Positions 1-11,500 of a DNA stretch of 64,000 nucleotides are shown piece by piece. The first letter of the stretch is position 1. Every line of letters begins with the position of its first letter. The stretch spans positions 186,001-250,000 of the forward strand of contig WHVD01000010.1 in the NCBI GenBank assembly GCA_015178975.1. The letters are read 5' to 3'. A program made the position numbers and the translations under genes. The notes below the pieces were generated by a model. It was given only the letters and a program-made list of their open reading frames with translations, did no database searches and was not told where the DNA came from. This DNA is from Hysterangium stoloniferum. Lineage: Eukaryota; Basidiomycota; Agaricomycetes; Hysterangiales; Hysterangiaceae.

Positions 1-1022
1 GATTCTCGAAACAAGGCATTTTCATACCCACTCACGATACAATCACGTCCTTACAGTTAGTGGAACTTTTCATTATTCATGTATTTTCCAAACATGGTGT
101 TCCATCTCACATAACTTCCGATCGAGGCTCCAAGTTCATCTCCCATTTCTTCTAGGCCCTCAGAAAAGCCCTCAACATGAAACTACACTTCACCTTGGGA
201 TATCACCCAGAAGGTGATGGACAAATGGAACACGTTAATCAAACATTGGAACAATATCTCTGCATTTATTGCAACTATCAACAGGACAACTGGAAATCCC
301 TTCTTCCAATCGCGGAATTCGCCTACAATAACTCTCCAAATGCAACTACCGGCATCTCTCCCTTTTTCACCAACAAAGGCTTGTATAATCCAAATCTCAC
401 AGTACATTCTGAACGAGATTTGGCTTCTATCTGTGCTCAAGAATTTATTACCGACCTTGACGAGTTACATCAAGAACTTCGGAAACCTATGTCTTCTGCC
501 CAGGAATATTATCAACATTCCACAGACAAAAACAAGATCCCACCTCCTAATTTTAAAATTGGTGATCAGGTTTTTGTAAAAGCTCAATTCTTCTGTACCA
601 CCCGACCTTCTAAAAAACTTGCTGAGAAATTCTTAGGCCCTTTTGAAATTATAGCACAAGCCAGTTCACTTTCATGGACTCTCCAACTTCCCGATAGTAT
701 GTGAGCAGTCCACCCCGTTTTCCACATTTCCATGTTAGAACCTTGTGTTCCTAACAATATCCCGGAACATACTCAACCTCCGCCCTCTCCAGTCATCATT
801 GACAGAGAATCTGAATTTGAAGTTTCCGAGATCTTGGATTCAAAAATTGACAATTGCCAATGTACTTGTAAATTGCTCTATTTAGTCAAATGGGCAGGAT
901 ATGAAGGTACTGATGAGGAAACTTCATGGATCTTGGCCACGGAACTTGGACACACTATGGAAATTGTTACCAACTTCCACACAGCTTATCTGAGCAAACC
1001 CGGACCTTTATCATCACTCTGA
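1..1022 (+). mobile_element. Ty3 chromovirus 3' part (integrase core to chromodomain)
   Basis: This is the downstream end of a Ty3-superfamily LTR retrotransposon that runs off the left edge of the window. The first 700 bases encode the end of the integrase core and its C-terminal part, with the family's H-P-E-G-D-G-Q-x-E-x-V-N stretch and the N-F-K-I-G-D-x-V segment. From about 732 to 1022 there is a chromodomain with L-V-K-W-A-G-Y and E-E-T-S-W, which places it in the chromovirus clade. It closely resembles the element at 53076-61277. The copy is partial and broken, with about one or two interruptions visible here. No 3' LTR could be recognised downstream. Confidence 0.85.
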
Positions 1023-1123
1023 CCTTTTCCATTTTCTTTCTGTTCAGTTTCCGATACTTCCACTACTTCTGATATCACACTCATTTTGAAATCATACAAG
1101 TCAAAATATATATATATTTGCAA

Positions 1124-1597
1124 CTACTTCAAAGTCTCTGACACCCCAAATCCTCCTTCCACCTCTACTCCTATATCATCCACAACCTCTGCACTTTCCA
1201 CCATATCCTGCACTTCATCATCCTCACTTTCTGGCCCTTTTTCTGTCTCCCACCTTTTCTTGACACATTCCACCAATGGATCATTTGGCTGTTCCCTTGT
1301 GTTATTGGAAAACCTCTTGGAAACTGTGATCACACCGATGCTAACCATTACCTTCTCCAGAAATTTGTTTTGCTTCCAGAAATTCCGGGTCAACAAACGG
1401 AAACCTTTTTCCTGGATATCGTTATGGCATTCCAGTGCATCCCGCATTTTCATAAGTTGCATCCCAATAAAAACTAACGTGTCTACAGTGTCCTTGAGGA
1501 GCTCAATGCCAGTACTATCCATATTCAGCACTTCAGTTTCCACAGTCTTGGCCATTCCCAAATTTTTATACAACCCATAGCCATTAATAAATTCCAC
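1124..1597 (-). CDS. antisense ORF downstream of a Ty3 chromodomain, function unknown
   Basis: An open frame of 157 codons runs opposite to the Ty3 coding strand, and its stop lies about 100 bases from the chromodomain stop. The product is charged, with a central helix-prone stretch and a strongly acidic tail (E-S-E-D-D-E-V near its end). I recognise no domain. The position is the same as that of the antisense ORF in the larger Ty3 element (54376-55217), which suggests an accessory frame of this retrotransposon group. The two products are not clearly alike in sequence beyond acidic tails. It could be a chance frame; the matching placement is the main argument for it. Confidence 0.4.
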   Translation of the reverse strand: MEFINGYGLYKNLGMAKTVETEVLNMDSTGIELLKDTVDTLVFIGMQLMKMRDALECHNDIQEKGFRLLTRNFWKQNKFLEKVMVSIGVITVSKRFSNNTREQPNDPLVECVKKRWETEKGPESEDDEVQDMVESAEVVDDIGVEVEGGFGVSETLK

Positions 1598-2747
1598 TGT
1601 ATATGATTTCCTTCCTTTTTTAGATACCTACTAATACTTTTATTAGTACTTTGTTTTTTCAAAGTTGTACATAATGTAGTTATTTCCATGTAAAATGTGT
1701 AAAATATTATTGGGAATTTTCCATACCACAGCTGTCTTTATTAAGTGAAACCACCTATATATTCTGGGTATGTTGAATCAAGTAGAAATCTGTTCATATT
1801 AATAGATCCATTCTGAAGTAATACATATGGAGGGTGTTTATAGTTACTATAATCTCAAATATTTACTAATAAAAGTCTTATTGTTACAAAACTCCATCTT
1901 TAAATAGTGATATCTATTCTGAAACAATTATGTATATCATCAAAAAACAACCATCAGAAATAGTGCTCCATATTACATCTTATACAACCCATAGTTATTT
2001 AACAAATTCCATTGTATATAATTTCCTTCCTTTTACTGATGCCTACTAATACTTTAATTAGTACTTTGTTTTTTAAAAGTTGTAATGTAGTTATTTCCAT
2101 GTAAAATATGTAAAATATTATTGGAAATTTTTCATACCACAGCTTTCTTGATTAAGTGAAACCACCTATATATTCTGGGTATGTGGAATCAAGTATAAAT
2201 CTGTTCAGATTGACAGATCCATTCCAAAGTAATACATATATTTAGAGGTGCCAATGATATACATATGCATGGGATGGACTATCTAAAGGTATCTATTTTT
2301 TAAAAGTATTAGTGTTTCAAATTACTAATTTTTTTTATTGTCTACTTGTGTCTGGAAAGATTCTTTAGTTTGTAATGTACAAGAGAGTTTAAAACTTTCA
2401 AAAAGTTTTTAAAACCAAATTATGTTTGAATCACATCCCAGATGTTTAAATGACCTTTAGAGTATATTAGAATTTGGAATACTTAATAGTTTTGAAATAT
2501 CCTCCTATGTATTTAGAGGTGCCAATGATTAGTAGGTATCTGTAAAAGGAATAAAATTATATACAATGGAATTTGTTAAATAACTATGGGTTGTATAAGA
2601 TGTAATATGGAGAACTATTTCTGATGATTGTTTTCTGACAATATAATTGTTTCAGAATAGATATCATTATTTAAAGATGGAGTTTTATAAAAAATAAGAC
2701 TTTTATTAGTAAATATCTGAGATTATAGTAATTATAAACACCCTCCC
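1567..2747. repeat. AT-rich foldback/direct-repeat cluster
   Basis: Three related blocks are visible. Bases 1567-1827 and 1986-2241 are direct copies of each other, with the order AACCCATAG..., TTAGTACTTTG..., CCACCTATATATTCTGGG... kept in both. Bases 1829-2050 recur in inverted orientation at 2530-2747, giving arms of about 220 bp around a centre of about 480 bp. A 19-bp direct repeat (TATTTAGAGGTGCCAATGA) also occurs at 2239-2257 and 2510-2528. No transposase frame is present. A non-autonomous foldback or MITE-like element is possible; a rearranged LTR is the alternative. Confidence 0.6.
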
Positions 2748-2967
2748 TATCTAGAAGTTTGCAACTCCCAGTTGTTTCCTGATAGTTTGTACTGGAAAAC
2801 CTGCCAAGACCTGGACCCCATTCTACATATGTGCTACCCTCTGTATCATATGAATGATGTACCAGACCCTGCCAAGACATTCCAGACCCCCCTTGTTCTG
2901 AATCTGTCTTCACCCAGTTTTCATCTGGTTTATTGTTTTATTGTACTCCTGATGTCCTGTTGTATGT

Positions 2968-3985
2968 CTAGGTTAGTAGTACAATAATTGACTTAGTTTT
3001 TCTACTTGTCTTTTGCTCCCTGTGTATTCTCAGAACCCACAGGTTTCCTGTCCACTCTTGCTTGAAATTTGACCACATGCTCTGCAAAGGCACAGTGTTA
3101 AGAACTGAAAACTGACTAAATGTCGGTGGCCGACAGGGACTGATTGGAAGGACTTGGCTCCAGCTTATGTGCTGCGCCCTCGCAAATGTCTGTAGGGTGT
3201 CCTTAGATTTCGGGCAGGTGAAGACTAATCCTAAAGAGCTCCTCTCGGCGAGATACCGATCGGAACCAAAGGACAGGTTGAGTGTCAGGCCAAGGAGTCG
3301 GGGCCGAGAGTGGGTGAGCGCACGCAAAGGTGGATTGGGGGGATTCTTAGTATGAGACTGTTACAGACGTATGAGGGTATTCTGAGTCGATATTCTGATT
3401 GCCTAGTAACTACAACTACAGCGGGTTCATATACAAGTAACAGGCGTCTAGAAAATACTAATGGGGAGAAGGGTGGAAAACGGCATTAACAATAAGCTTG
3501 ACTAGGAACGGGAAGTTTATGATTAGTTCAGAGGCCGATGGTAACCGAGAGTGGGATTACAATAAAAGGAAATAGTTCAAGGACTACAAATATAGATAGA
3601 CATATGTGAAACATAAGATTGAACGGATCAACATAATAAAGGGGACGGATCAAAGTTTAACCAGACAATACGAGTTATTTTGACGTGGGCGTAAACGGAG
3701 TTTGATCTTCGCGAAAACATACGTCAGCTTCGGGGCCGATGGTTTCCGAGATGGTGACTTGAAACGTTGATAAGTGGCAATAACCTCGGGACCGATAGGG
3801 TTGCGACACGGTCGTAACACAAAGTCCATACATAAGCTGAAGCCACATCCTTCCCAGAACTGCCACAGGTTTCCCCAGAGACCCACCTGTGAGCCCTGTG
3901 CTTAACATAGTTCCAGAATAAGTTCCCAACACAGCACTTAACAAATTCACAGAGTAGGACAAGGCTACAATTCAAAAAAGACTAT
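2968..3985 (-). repeat. old LTR-like repeat, split by a younger solo LTR
   Basis: The outer parts (2968-3095 and 3820-3985) line up in order with 39115-39420, including the GCAAGGGCACAG and CATAAGCTGAAGCC blocks. In reverse they match a block in the LTRs of the Ty3 element at 53 and 60 kb. It is therefore most likely a decayed Ty3-type LTR in minus orientation, interrupted at 3096-3819. Confidence 0.55.
3096..3819 (+). mobile_element. solo LTR, Ty3-type
   Basis: The segment starts TGTTA and ends TAACA, the same short inverted ends as the paired LTRs at 53076 and 60446. It carries the shared block GACTTGGCTCCAGCTTATG near 3151-3170. The flanks CACAG (3091-3095) and CAAAG (3820-3824) look like a worn 5-bp target duplication, and the outer repeat continues on both sides. 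No internal coding part remains, as expected after LTR-LTR recombination. Confidence 0.6.
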
Positions 3986-4763
3986 TGTATGTAATTAGTG
4001 GGGGGGGTACATATTTATGCTAGAAATAGTAGACTAAACCCCCTGACAACAAATAATATGAAACACTGTAATGATTGGAAAATTATAGCATGTATGTATA
4101 TATCCCTTATCTTCTAAGTCAACAGCAATGGCGCCTGCCCATTTCCAAGTCTGCCACCAGTCCACTCCCATTACACCTGCTCTGGGACTTGAAAAAAAAA
4201 GGGTGTAGTACAAAATAGACCAAAGATGATACTTAACTGACTCCAACTGGAAGGTCAAAAATCTAGAGATAGGTTAAGAGTCATGGCTGGCTGATGACAT
4301 GTTCAAGGGGATTAAGAGGTGAGTAAAGGGACTTAAAACTAGTGGAGGGTAATCTAAATTGATATTCAAACTGAAGATCTATGTATAGCATATATGATAA
4401 AGACTTTATACAAAAGAACAATGGATGACTGGAGGTCAGATCGAGGAAGTGAGAAGTTGTGATGGGGTCAAGGGAAGCATAGGAAGGGACAAGAATCAAA
4501 CTAAAACTTAATACAATGGAACAAAAGTATTCTAAAAGATATGAGGTAGCAAATAATGTTTACATGTTGAATGGGTGAAGAGAGAGCATCAAGATGGAGA
4601 TGGAATGGAATGGAATGACTGAAAGGGTGATCTTCAGTTAACAAAATGTCAGGATGCCACAGGTAGTGACACTGTGGTGAAGGGTACCAATAGCAGGGTG
4701 CTGGAGGGTTATGAGGGTAAATCCACATTGCAGGAATCCAAAGATAGAGATCCTAACAATCTG
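3986..4763. other. no gene recognised
   Basis: Only short frames without codable features are present. The stretch lies downstream of the native NLR stop at 4804 and probably holds its 3' untranslated region and intergenic DNA. Confidence 0.5.
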
Positions 4764-4803
4764 CATGCTCTGTGCTAAGAGGTTGTTTGCATACCTTCTG
4801 GAG

Positions 4804-5016
4804 TTACAATTCCTGAGCTTCACTATACTTTCCCAGATTGTTCAGGGTGAATGCCAGGTTTCCCATGGATGTTAATGTATATGGAGGCTCTGGGCCAAGC
4901 AGTTGCTTGCATGCTTCCAGGACCTGCATTTCCAGCTCCTGAGCTTCAGTATACTTTCCAAGAATGCTCAAGGTGGATGCCAAGTTTTCCATGGATCTTA
5001 ATGTATCTGGATGCTC
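4804..5016 (-). pseudogene. detached C-terminal TPR end of the NLR gene
   Basis: This piece continues the TPR array of the neighbouring NLR in the same strand and pattern (S-M-x-N-L-A-S-T-L, L-G-K-Y-x-E-A-Q-E-L) and ends at a stop at 4804. That stop is probably the native end of the receptor. It is cut off from the rest of the gene by the solo LTR at 5022-5582. The repeats here are more divergent from the consensus than those in the main array (E-P-P-Y, S-M-E-N-L), as is common for edge repeats of an array. It holds about two repeat units and cannot be translated with the main ORF unless the LTR were removed as an intron, for which I see no evidence. Confidence 0.75.
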
Positions 5017-5021
5017 TGGGC

Positions 5022-5582
5022 TGTTAAGTGCCATATCGGGAACTTATTCTGGAACTATCGGAAAGGTACCAGGAAGTCGGGAACTATCGGATAGGGTCAG
5101 GATGTCGGCTTCAGCTTATGTGCTGCACCTCTACGCAAATGCTCAAAGTCCTTACTTTCAGAAGTGAGACTTACGATGGAAGATATGGATATTCAGAGTT
5201 CCAAAGAGTTCTGAATATCGAGCATACAGAAAGACGGGAGAAGGAATAAGAAACTAAGTCAATATCAGATCTAAGGTAAAGTACAAATTCGCGGAAAATA
5301 ATATAAGTCTTCACATTATTGTACTACAAACTAAGACCATAATAAGATGGAAATGGAAATAATCTTAAAATGGAAATAATCTTAAAATGGAAATACAATA
5401 AGACATATCAGGGAGACAATATTCTGAAATGGGAATATAATAAACAAACGAGTGAATACTTGTCAACAGACAAATTACCAAATGCGGAACAAGGGAAGAA
5501 TGCGGAAGATACGGTAACTATGATGTTCTGTAGTCAGAGATCAGAAGTCAGATATTGAAACATCCGGGAATGGGTTGTAACA
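5022..5582. mobile_element. solo LTR inserted in the NLR TPR array
   Basis: A 561-bp segment begins TGTTA and ends TAACA and is flanked on both sides by the 5-bp direct repeat TGGGC (5017-5021 and 5583-5587). Removing the segment plus one TGGGC restores the normal TPR-coding sequence CTCTGGGCCAAGC. It holds the LTR-family block GGCTTCAGCTTATGTGCTGC near 5106-5126. There is no internal region, so it is a solo LTR. The exact target duplication suggests a fairly recent insertion. Confidence 0.9.
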
Positions 5583-8500
5583 TGGGCCAAGCAGTTGCTT
5601 GCGTGCCTCCAGGACCTGCATTTTCAACTCCTGAGCTTCAGTATACTTTCCCAGATTCTTCAAGATGGATGCCAAGTTTCCCATGGATCTTAATGTATCT
5701 GGATGCTCTTGGCCAAGCAGTTGCTTCCATGCCTCCAGGACCTGCATTTCCAACTCCTGAGCTTCAGTATACTTTCCCAGATTCTTCAAGATGGATGCCA
5801 AGTTTCCCATGGATCTTAATGTATCTGGATGCTCTTGGCCAAGCAGTTGCTTGCGTGCCTCCATGACCTGCATTTCCAGCTCCTGAGCTTCAGTATACTT
5901 TCCCAGATTCCTCAAGGTGGATGCCAAGTTTCCCATGGATGTTAATGTAGATGGATGCTCTGGGCCAAGCAGTTGCTTGCGTGCCTCCACGACCTGCATT
6001 TCCAGCTCCTGAGCTTCAGTATACTTTCCCTGATTCCTCAAGGTGGATGCTAAGTTTCCCATGGATGTTAATGTATCTGGATGCTCTGGGCCAAGTAGTT
6101 GCTTGCATGCCTCCAGGACCTGCATTTCCAACTCCTGAGCTTCAGTATACTTTCCCAGATTCCTCAAGGTGGATGCCAAGTTTCCCATGGATCTTAATGT
6201 AGATGGATGCTCTGGGCCAAGCAGTTGCTTGTGCACCTCCAGGACCTGCATTTCCAGCTCCTGAGCTTCAGTATACTTTCCCAGATTCCTCAAGGTGGAT
6301 GCCAAGTTTCCCATGGATGTTAATGTATCTGGATGCTCTGGGCCAAGCAGTTGCTTGTGTGCCTCCAGGACCTGCATTTCCAGCTCCTGAGCTTCAGTAT
6401 ACTTTCCCAGATTGCTCAAGGTGGATGCCAAGTTTCCCATGGATCTTAATGTAGATGGATGCTCTGGGCCAAGCAGCTGCTTGCGTGCCTCCAGGACCTG
6501 CATTTCCAGCTCCTGAGCTTCAGTATACTTTCCCAGATTCCTCAAGGTGGATGCCAAGTTTCCCATGGATCTTAATGTAGATGGATGCTCTGGGCCAAGC
6601 AGTTGCTTGTGCACCTCCAGGACCTGCATTTCCAGCTCCTGAGCTTCAGTATACTTTCCCAGATTCCTCAAGGTGGATGCCAAGTTTCCCATGGATGTTA
6701 ATGTATCTGGATGCTCTGGGCCAAGCAGTTGCTTGCATGCCTCCAGGACCTGCATTTCCAGCTCCTGAGCTTCAGTATACTTTCCCAGATTGCTCAAGGT
6801 GGATGCCAAGTTTCCCATGGATGTTAATGTATCTGGATGCTCTGGGCCAAGCAGTTGCTTCCATGCCTCCACGACCTGCATTTCCAACTCCTGAGCTTCA
6901 GTATACTTTCCCAGATTCCTCAAGGTGGATGCCAAGTTTCCCATGGATGTTAATGTATCTGGATGCTCTGGGCCAAGCAGTTGCTTCCATGCCTCCACGA
7001 CCTGCATTTCCAACTCCTGAGCTTCAGCATACTTTCCCAGATTCCTCAAGGTGGATGCCAAGTTTCCCATGGATGTTAATGTATCTGGATGCTCTGGGCC
7101 AAGCAGTTGCTTGTGTGCCTCCAGGACCTGCATTTCCAGCTCCTGAGCTTCAGTATACTTTCCCAGATTGCTCAAGGTGGATGCCAAGTTTCCCATGGAT
7201 GTTAATGTATCTGGATGCTCTGGGCCAAGCAGTTGCTTGTGTGCCTCCAGGACCTGCATTTCCAGCTCCTGAGCTTCAGTATACTTTCCCAGATTCCTTA
7301 AGGTGGATGCCAAGTTTCCCATGGATGTTAATGTAGATGGATGCTCTGGGCCAAGCAGTTGCTTGCGTGCCTCCAGGACCTGCATTTCCAGCTCCTGAGC
7401 TTCAGTATACTGTCCCAGATTGCTCAAGGTGGATGCCAAGTTTCCCATGGATCTTAATGTAGATGGATGCTCTGGGCCAAGCAGTTGCTTGTGTGCCTCC
7501 AGGACCTGCATTTCCAGCTCCTGAGCTTCAGTATACTTTCCCAGATTCCTTAAGGTGGATGCCAAGTTTCCCATGGATGTTAATGTAGATGGATGCTCTG
7601 GGCCAAGCAGTTGCTTGCGTGCCTCCAGGACCTGCATTTCCAGCTCCTGAGCTTCAGTATACTGTCCCAGATTGCTCAAGGTGGATGCCAAGTTTCCCAT
7701 GGATCTTAATGTAGATGGATGCTCTGGGCCAAGCAGTTGCTTGCGTGCCTCCATGACCTGTATTTCCAGCTCCTGAGCTTCAGTATACTTTCCCAGATTC
7801 CTCAAGGTGGATGCCAAGTTTCCCATGGATGTTAATGTATCTGGATGCTCTTGGCCAAGCAGTTGCTTCCATGCCTCCAGGACCTGCATTTCCAACTCCT
7901 GAGCTTCAGTATACTTTCCCAGATTCTTCAAGATGGATGCCAAGTTTCCCATGGATCTTAATGTATCTGGATGCTCTGGGCCAAGCAGTTGCTTGTGTGC
8001 CTCCAGGACCTGCATTTCCAGCTCCTGAGCTTCAGTATACTTTCCCAGATTCCTTAAGGTGGATGCCAAGTTTCCCATGGATGTTAATGTAGATGGATGC
8101 TCTGGGCCAAGCAGTTGCTTGCGTGCCTCCAGGACCTGCATTTCCAGCTCCTGAGCTTCAGTATACTGTCCCAGATTGCTCAAGGTGGATGCCAAGTTTC
8201 CCATGGATCTTAATGTAGATGGATGCTCTGGGCCAAGCAGTTGCTTGCGTGCCTCCATGACCTGTATTTCCAGCTCCTGAGCTTCAGTATACTTTCCCAG
8301 ATTCCTCAAGGTGGATGCCAAGTTTCCCATGGATCTTAATGTAGATGGATGCTCTGGGCCAAGCAGTTGCTTGTGCACCTCCAGGACCTGCATTTCCAGC
8401 TCCTGAGCTTCAGTATACTTTCCCAGATTCCTCAAGGTGGATGCCAAGTTTCCCATGGATGTTAATGTATCTGGATGCTCTGGGCCAAGCAGTTGCTTGT

Positions 8501-11500
8501 GCACCTCCAGGACCTGCATTTCCAGCTCCTGAGCTTCAGTATACTTTCCCAGATTGCTCAAGGTGGATGCCAAGTTTCCCATGGATGTTAATGTATCTGG
8601 ATGCTCTGGGCCAAGCAGTTGCTTGCGTGCCTCCATGACCTGTATTTCCAGCTCCTGAGCTTCAGTATACTTTCCCAGATTCCTCAAGGTGGATGCCAAG
8701 TTTCCCATGGATGTTAATGTATCTGGATGCTCTTGGCCAAGCAGTTGCTTCCATGCCTCCAGGACCTGCATTTCCAACTCCTGAGCTTCAGTATACTTTC
8801 CCAGATTCTTCAAGATGGATGCCAAGTTTCCCATGGATCTTAATGTATCTGGATGCTCTGGGCCAAGCAGTTGCTTGTGTGCCTCCAGGACCTGCATTTC
8901 CAGCTCCTGAGCTTCAGTATACTTTCCCAGATTCCTTAAGGTGGATGCCAAGTTTCCCATGGATGTTAATGTAGATGGATGCTCTGGGCCAAGCAGTTGC
9001 TTGCGTGCCTCCAGGACCTGCATTTCCAGCTCCTGAGCTTCAGTATACTGTCCCAGATTGCTCAAGGTGGATGCCAAGTTTCCCATGGATCTTAATGTAG
9101 ATGGATGCTCTGGGCCAAGCAGTTGCTTGCGTGCCTCCATGACCTGTATTTCCAGCTCCTGAGCTTCAGTATACTTTCCCAGATTCCTCAAGGTGGATGC
9201 CAAGTTTCCCATGGATCTTAATGTAGATGGATGCTCTGGGCCAAGCAGTTGCTTGTGCACCTCCAGGACCTGCATTTCCAGCTCCTGAGCTTCAGTATAC
9301 TTTCCCAGATTCCTCAAGGTGGATGCCAAGTTTCCCATGGATGTTAATGTATCTGGATGCTCTGGGCCAAGCAGTTGCTTGTGCACCTCCAGGACCTGCA
9401 TTTCCAGCTCCTGAGCTTCAGTATACTTTCCCAGATTGCTCAAGGTGGATGCCAAGTTTCCCATGGATGTTAATGTATCTGGATGCTCTGGGCCAAGCAG
9501 TTGCTTGCGTGCCTCCATGACCTGTATTTCCAGCTCCTGAGCTTCAGTATACTTTCCCAGATTCCTCAAGGTGGATGCCAAGTTTCCCATGGATGTTAAT
9601 GTATCTGGATGCTCTTGGCCAAGCAGTTGCTTCCATGCCTCCAGGACCTGCATTTCCAACTCCTGAGCTTCAGTATACTTTCCCAGATTCTTCAAGATGG
9701 ATGCCAAGTTTCCCATGGATCTTAATGTATCTGGATGCTCTGGGCCAAGCAGTTGCTTGTGTGCCTCCAGGACCTGCATTTCCAGCTCCTGAGCTTCAGT
9801 ATACTTTCCCAGATTCCTTAAGGTGGATGCCAAGTTTCCCATGGATGTTAATGTAGATGGATGCTCTGGGCCAAGCAGTTGCTTGCGTGCCTCCATGACC
9901 TGTATTTCCAGCTCCTGAGCTTCAGTATACTTTCCCAGATTCCTCAAGGTGGATGCCAAGTTTCCCATGGATGTTAATGTAGATGGATGCTCTGGGCCAA
10001 GCAGTTGCTTGCGTGCCTCCACGACCTGCATTTCCAACTCCTGAGCTTCAGTATACTTTCCCAGATTCCTCAAGGTGGATGCCAAGTTTCCCATGGATGT
10101 TAATGTAGATGGATGCTCTGGGCCAAGCAGTTGCTTGCGTGCCTCCAGGACCTGCATTTCCAGCTCCTGAGCTTCAGTATACTTTCCCAGATTGCTCAAG
10201 GTGGATGCCAAGTTTCCCATGGATGTTAATGTACATGGATGCTTTGGGCCGAGCAGTTGCTTGTCTGCCTCCAGGACCTGCATTGCAAGCTTCTGAGCTT
10301 TGTGATATTTTCCCTGCCTTTTCCAAATGTATCCCAATTTTGACATTATAGCTATGGAACACTCATGGTCAGGACCTAAGATCCATTTTCTCATAGCCAT
10401 CAATTGTTGGTACCATCTGCTAGCATCATCCCAGTATCCATTTTCAATAAACTCTGCTGTAAGAGCAAAGTGTTCATCATCACAGTAGGACAATCCAAAA
10501 TATGAATTATAATGGGTGTATGCCATTATATGTGGTAATATTATTCTATGAAACTGGTAGGACTGCTCTACCAACTCTTTATTACCAATGATTGAGTTCA
10601 CAATTATAGCTCGCACTGCAGCCAAATGTATGCCCTGTTTCTCATTTATTACTTTGTCTCTTACCCATACCTGCACTATAGGATGCATGGACCATGAAAG
10701 CCCAGTGATTAATGGGACTTTTGATATTAGTGAATAATCACACAGCATTTGCATTGCTGTTCTGAGCTTTGTGTATATCCATTGACCATTCTCATCACAT
10801 TTAAAGAATTGAAATGGAAGATCAGCCTGTGTAGTTGTTAACTGGGAATCCTTGATGTCCCATTCATGTGCCTCAGCAGCTCTCTGAAATATTACTTCCA
10901 TAATATTTTGATGATGAAAGAAGGCCAGTATTTTCAGCAGGAATAATGCATCACTAGCTATATTTCCTTGAACACTATCCTTCTCAATATGATCATATGA
11001 GATATCTAATGTTCTATAAAGTGTTTTGTTATATAGTGAGGCACCCTTATACAAGAGATGATCTCCATGTAAAAGTATCTCATGGTTCTTGAGATATATT
11101 GATGTATACTCTTTCACTGTACACAATCCCATATATATAGCTGCACCAGCAACATCTATTGCCAAAGGCAGGAAGCCCAGGTTTTCTACAATGGCTTGTA
11201 GTGGTTCATTCTTCAATACACCATTTTCACCCTCCCTTGTTGATGATTTCATGAGTAGTGAAATGGCATCTTCTTTGGACATCACCTCAAGATGAAGAGC
11301 ACTGCTCACAGCCTGGTGCAGATCAGGATTTCTACTTGTGATCAAAACATCCAACAAACATGCTGAAGGGAGGTATTTTGAAACCAAAGTAGTCATACCA
11401 TCAGCATTATCAAAAATAAGCAAGCACTTTCTCCCTAGTCCAGCAAGCCATCCTATAATGGCTTCACCTGACTCTTCAATTCCTAGTAATTTCATAACAG

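Noticed and set aside
5022-5582. The LTR as an intron of the NLR gene
   Set aside because: Its ends are TGTTA and TAACA with a target duplication, not splice sites, and I saw no well-placed GT and AG pair that would rejoin the repeats in frame.
5555-10351. Long plus-strand frames across the TPR array with a repeated proline-rich product
   Set aside because: They are antisense shadows. The 126-bp unit is a multiple of three and lacks stops in this frame, so every unit repeats the same false peptide. The minus-strand TPR reading is clearly the real one.
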